Assembly: GCF_036320965.1 (NCBI RefSeq)
Contig: NC_092238.1
Location: 21,485,286 to 21,549,285, forward strand
DNA length: 64,000 bases
From: Panulirus ornatus
Taxonomy: Eukaryota > Arthropoda > Malacostraca > Decapoda > Palinuridae
Reading direction: 5' to 3'
Shown piece after piece: positions 62,137 to 64,000 of the stretch; the first letter of the stretch is position 1; the number at the start of each line of letters is the position of its first letter. The position numbers were made by a program, and so were the translations under genes. Under the pieces are notes generated by a model. The model saw only the letters and a list, made by a program, of their open reading frames with translations, made no database searches and had not been told where the DNA came from.

Positions 62137-62312
62137 AAGGTGGAGGAAGCGAGAAGTGGGAGACCAAATTGGAGGTTGATGGATGGAATGAAAAAGATTT
62201 TGAGCTATCGGGGCCTGAACATGCAGGAGGGTTAAAGGCGTGCAAGGAATGGAGTGAACTGGAACGATTTGATATATCGGGGTCGATGTGTTGTCACTGA
62301 ATTGAACCAAGG
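62133..62312 (+). pseudogene. C-terminal remnant of the LINE ORF in copy 4
   Basis: Reading plus strand, the segment encodes the last 50-60 residues of the endonuclease-reverse transcriptase (RSGRPNWR, LSYRGLNMQEG, then after an in-frame stop RRARNGVNWNDLIYRGR and an ELNQGM end). The consensus of the copies suggests the natural C-terminus is near LNQGM. The internal TAA after MQEG makes it a pseudogene. Confidence 0.65.
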
Positions 62313-62705
62313 CATGTGAAGCGTCTGGGGCAAACCATGGAAAGATGTGTGGCGTCTGGATATGGAAAGGGAGCTGTGGTTTCGGTGCATTATACATGAC
62401 ACCTAGAGACTGAATGTGAACGGATGTGGCCTTTGTTGTCTTTTCCTAGGGATACCTCGCGTGCATGCAGGGGGAGGGGGTTATCATTTCATGTGTGGCG
62501 GGGTATTGACGGGAATGAATCAAGGCAGCAAATATGAATTACATACATGTGTATATATGTGCATATCTGTGTATATATGTATATGTATGCGTTGAAATAT
62601 ATAGGCATGCATATGTGCATGTGTGGACGTATATGTATATACATGTGTTTGTGGGTGGGCCATTTTTTTGTCTGATTCCTTGCGTTACCTCGCTAACGCC
62701 GAGAC
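62133..62705 (+). mobile_element. LINE copy 4, 3' portion, plus strand
   Basis: The clean sequence begins AGGTGGAGGAAGCGAGAAG, encoding a VEEARSGRPNWR segment. It is followed by KILSYRGLNMQEG, matching the C-terminal region of copy 1 (KILSDRGLNMQEG) and copy 2 (VEGTRSGRPNWR). A stop replaces the residue after MQEG. It continues through the non-coding tail to GCTAACGCCGAGACATG and then TA repeats. It is oriented opposite to copies 1-3. The 5' part is lost in the noise to the left. Confidence 0.85.

Positions 62706-64000
<1,295 letters not shown>

Overview
This window looks like repeat-dominated eukaryotic nuclear DNA. No intact protein-coding gene, rRNA, tRNA or CRISPR array could be supported. 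It is built from non-LTR retrotransposon (LINE) copies, four tandem-repeat families and long (TA)n microsatellites. The style (single-ORF endonuclease/reverse-transcriptase LINEs with TA tails, kilobase satellites, dense dinucleotide repeats) suggests an invertebrate. My guess from general familiarity is a decapod crustacean, held with low confidence because no host gene is present to test it.

Layout. 1-100: the tail of a plus-strand LINE. 122-218: (TA)n. About 219-3745: a near full-length minus-strand LINE (copy 1), with endonuclease, linker, reverse transcriptase and C-terminal region broken by at least seven frame changes. 3800-6152: a second minus-strand copy, 5'-truncated, lying directly upstream in the same orientation. 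6153-12165: a 34-bp satellite with kilobase-scale internal duplication. 12166-15096: low-repeat DNA with no recognisable gene, holding a very homogeneous 44-bp minisatellite (13497-14025). 15097-54697: an approximately 39.6-kb array of a 30-bp satellite, about 1,320 monomers. 54698-54797: exactly 100 N. 54798-56249: a third minus-strand LINE fragment, ending in a short fold-back. 56332-56620: TA and GT microsatellites. 56859-60564: a 19-bp CA-rich satellite. 60564-62132: degraded TA, LINE and homopolymer sequence. 62133-64000: LINE, (TA)n and the same 19-bp satellite, all in the opposite orientation.

The most interesting structures are organisational. First, the 30-bp satellite has nested higher-order units (about 600 bp, 1.2 kb, 1.9 kb, 2.55 kb and 4.28 kb), linked diagnostic variants, extreme G-over-C strand bias, and a length of exactly ten codons, so its consensus is open in all three antisense frames; antisense ORFs reach 519 codons without any sign of a real gene. 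Second, the last 4.5 kb is a palindrome centred near 61,745: four independent anchor pairs give nearly the same centre. Its right arm is clean, its left arm is full of indels and its centre is homopolymer noise, which looks like a fold-back long-read or assembly artefact. Third, 33.3-35.5 kb and 9.2-10.2 kb show runs of single-base indels typical of unpolished sequence, and the first lies between two near-identical 1.7-kb blocks.

I did not find a convincing new molecular system. The strongest biological leads are the satellite architecture and a possible structured 5' end in LINE copy 1.
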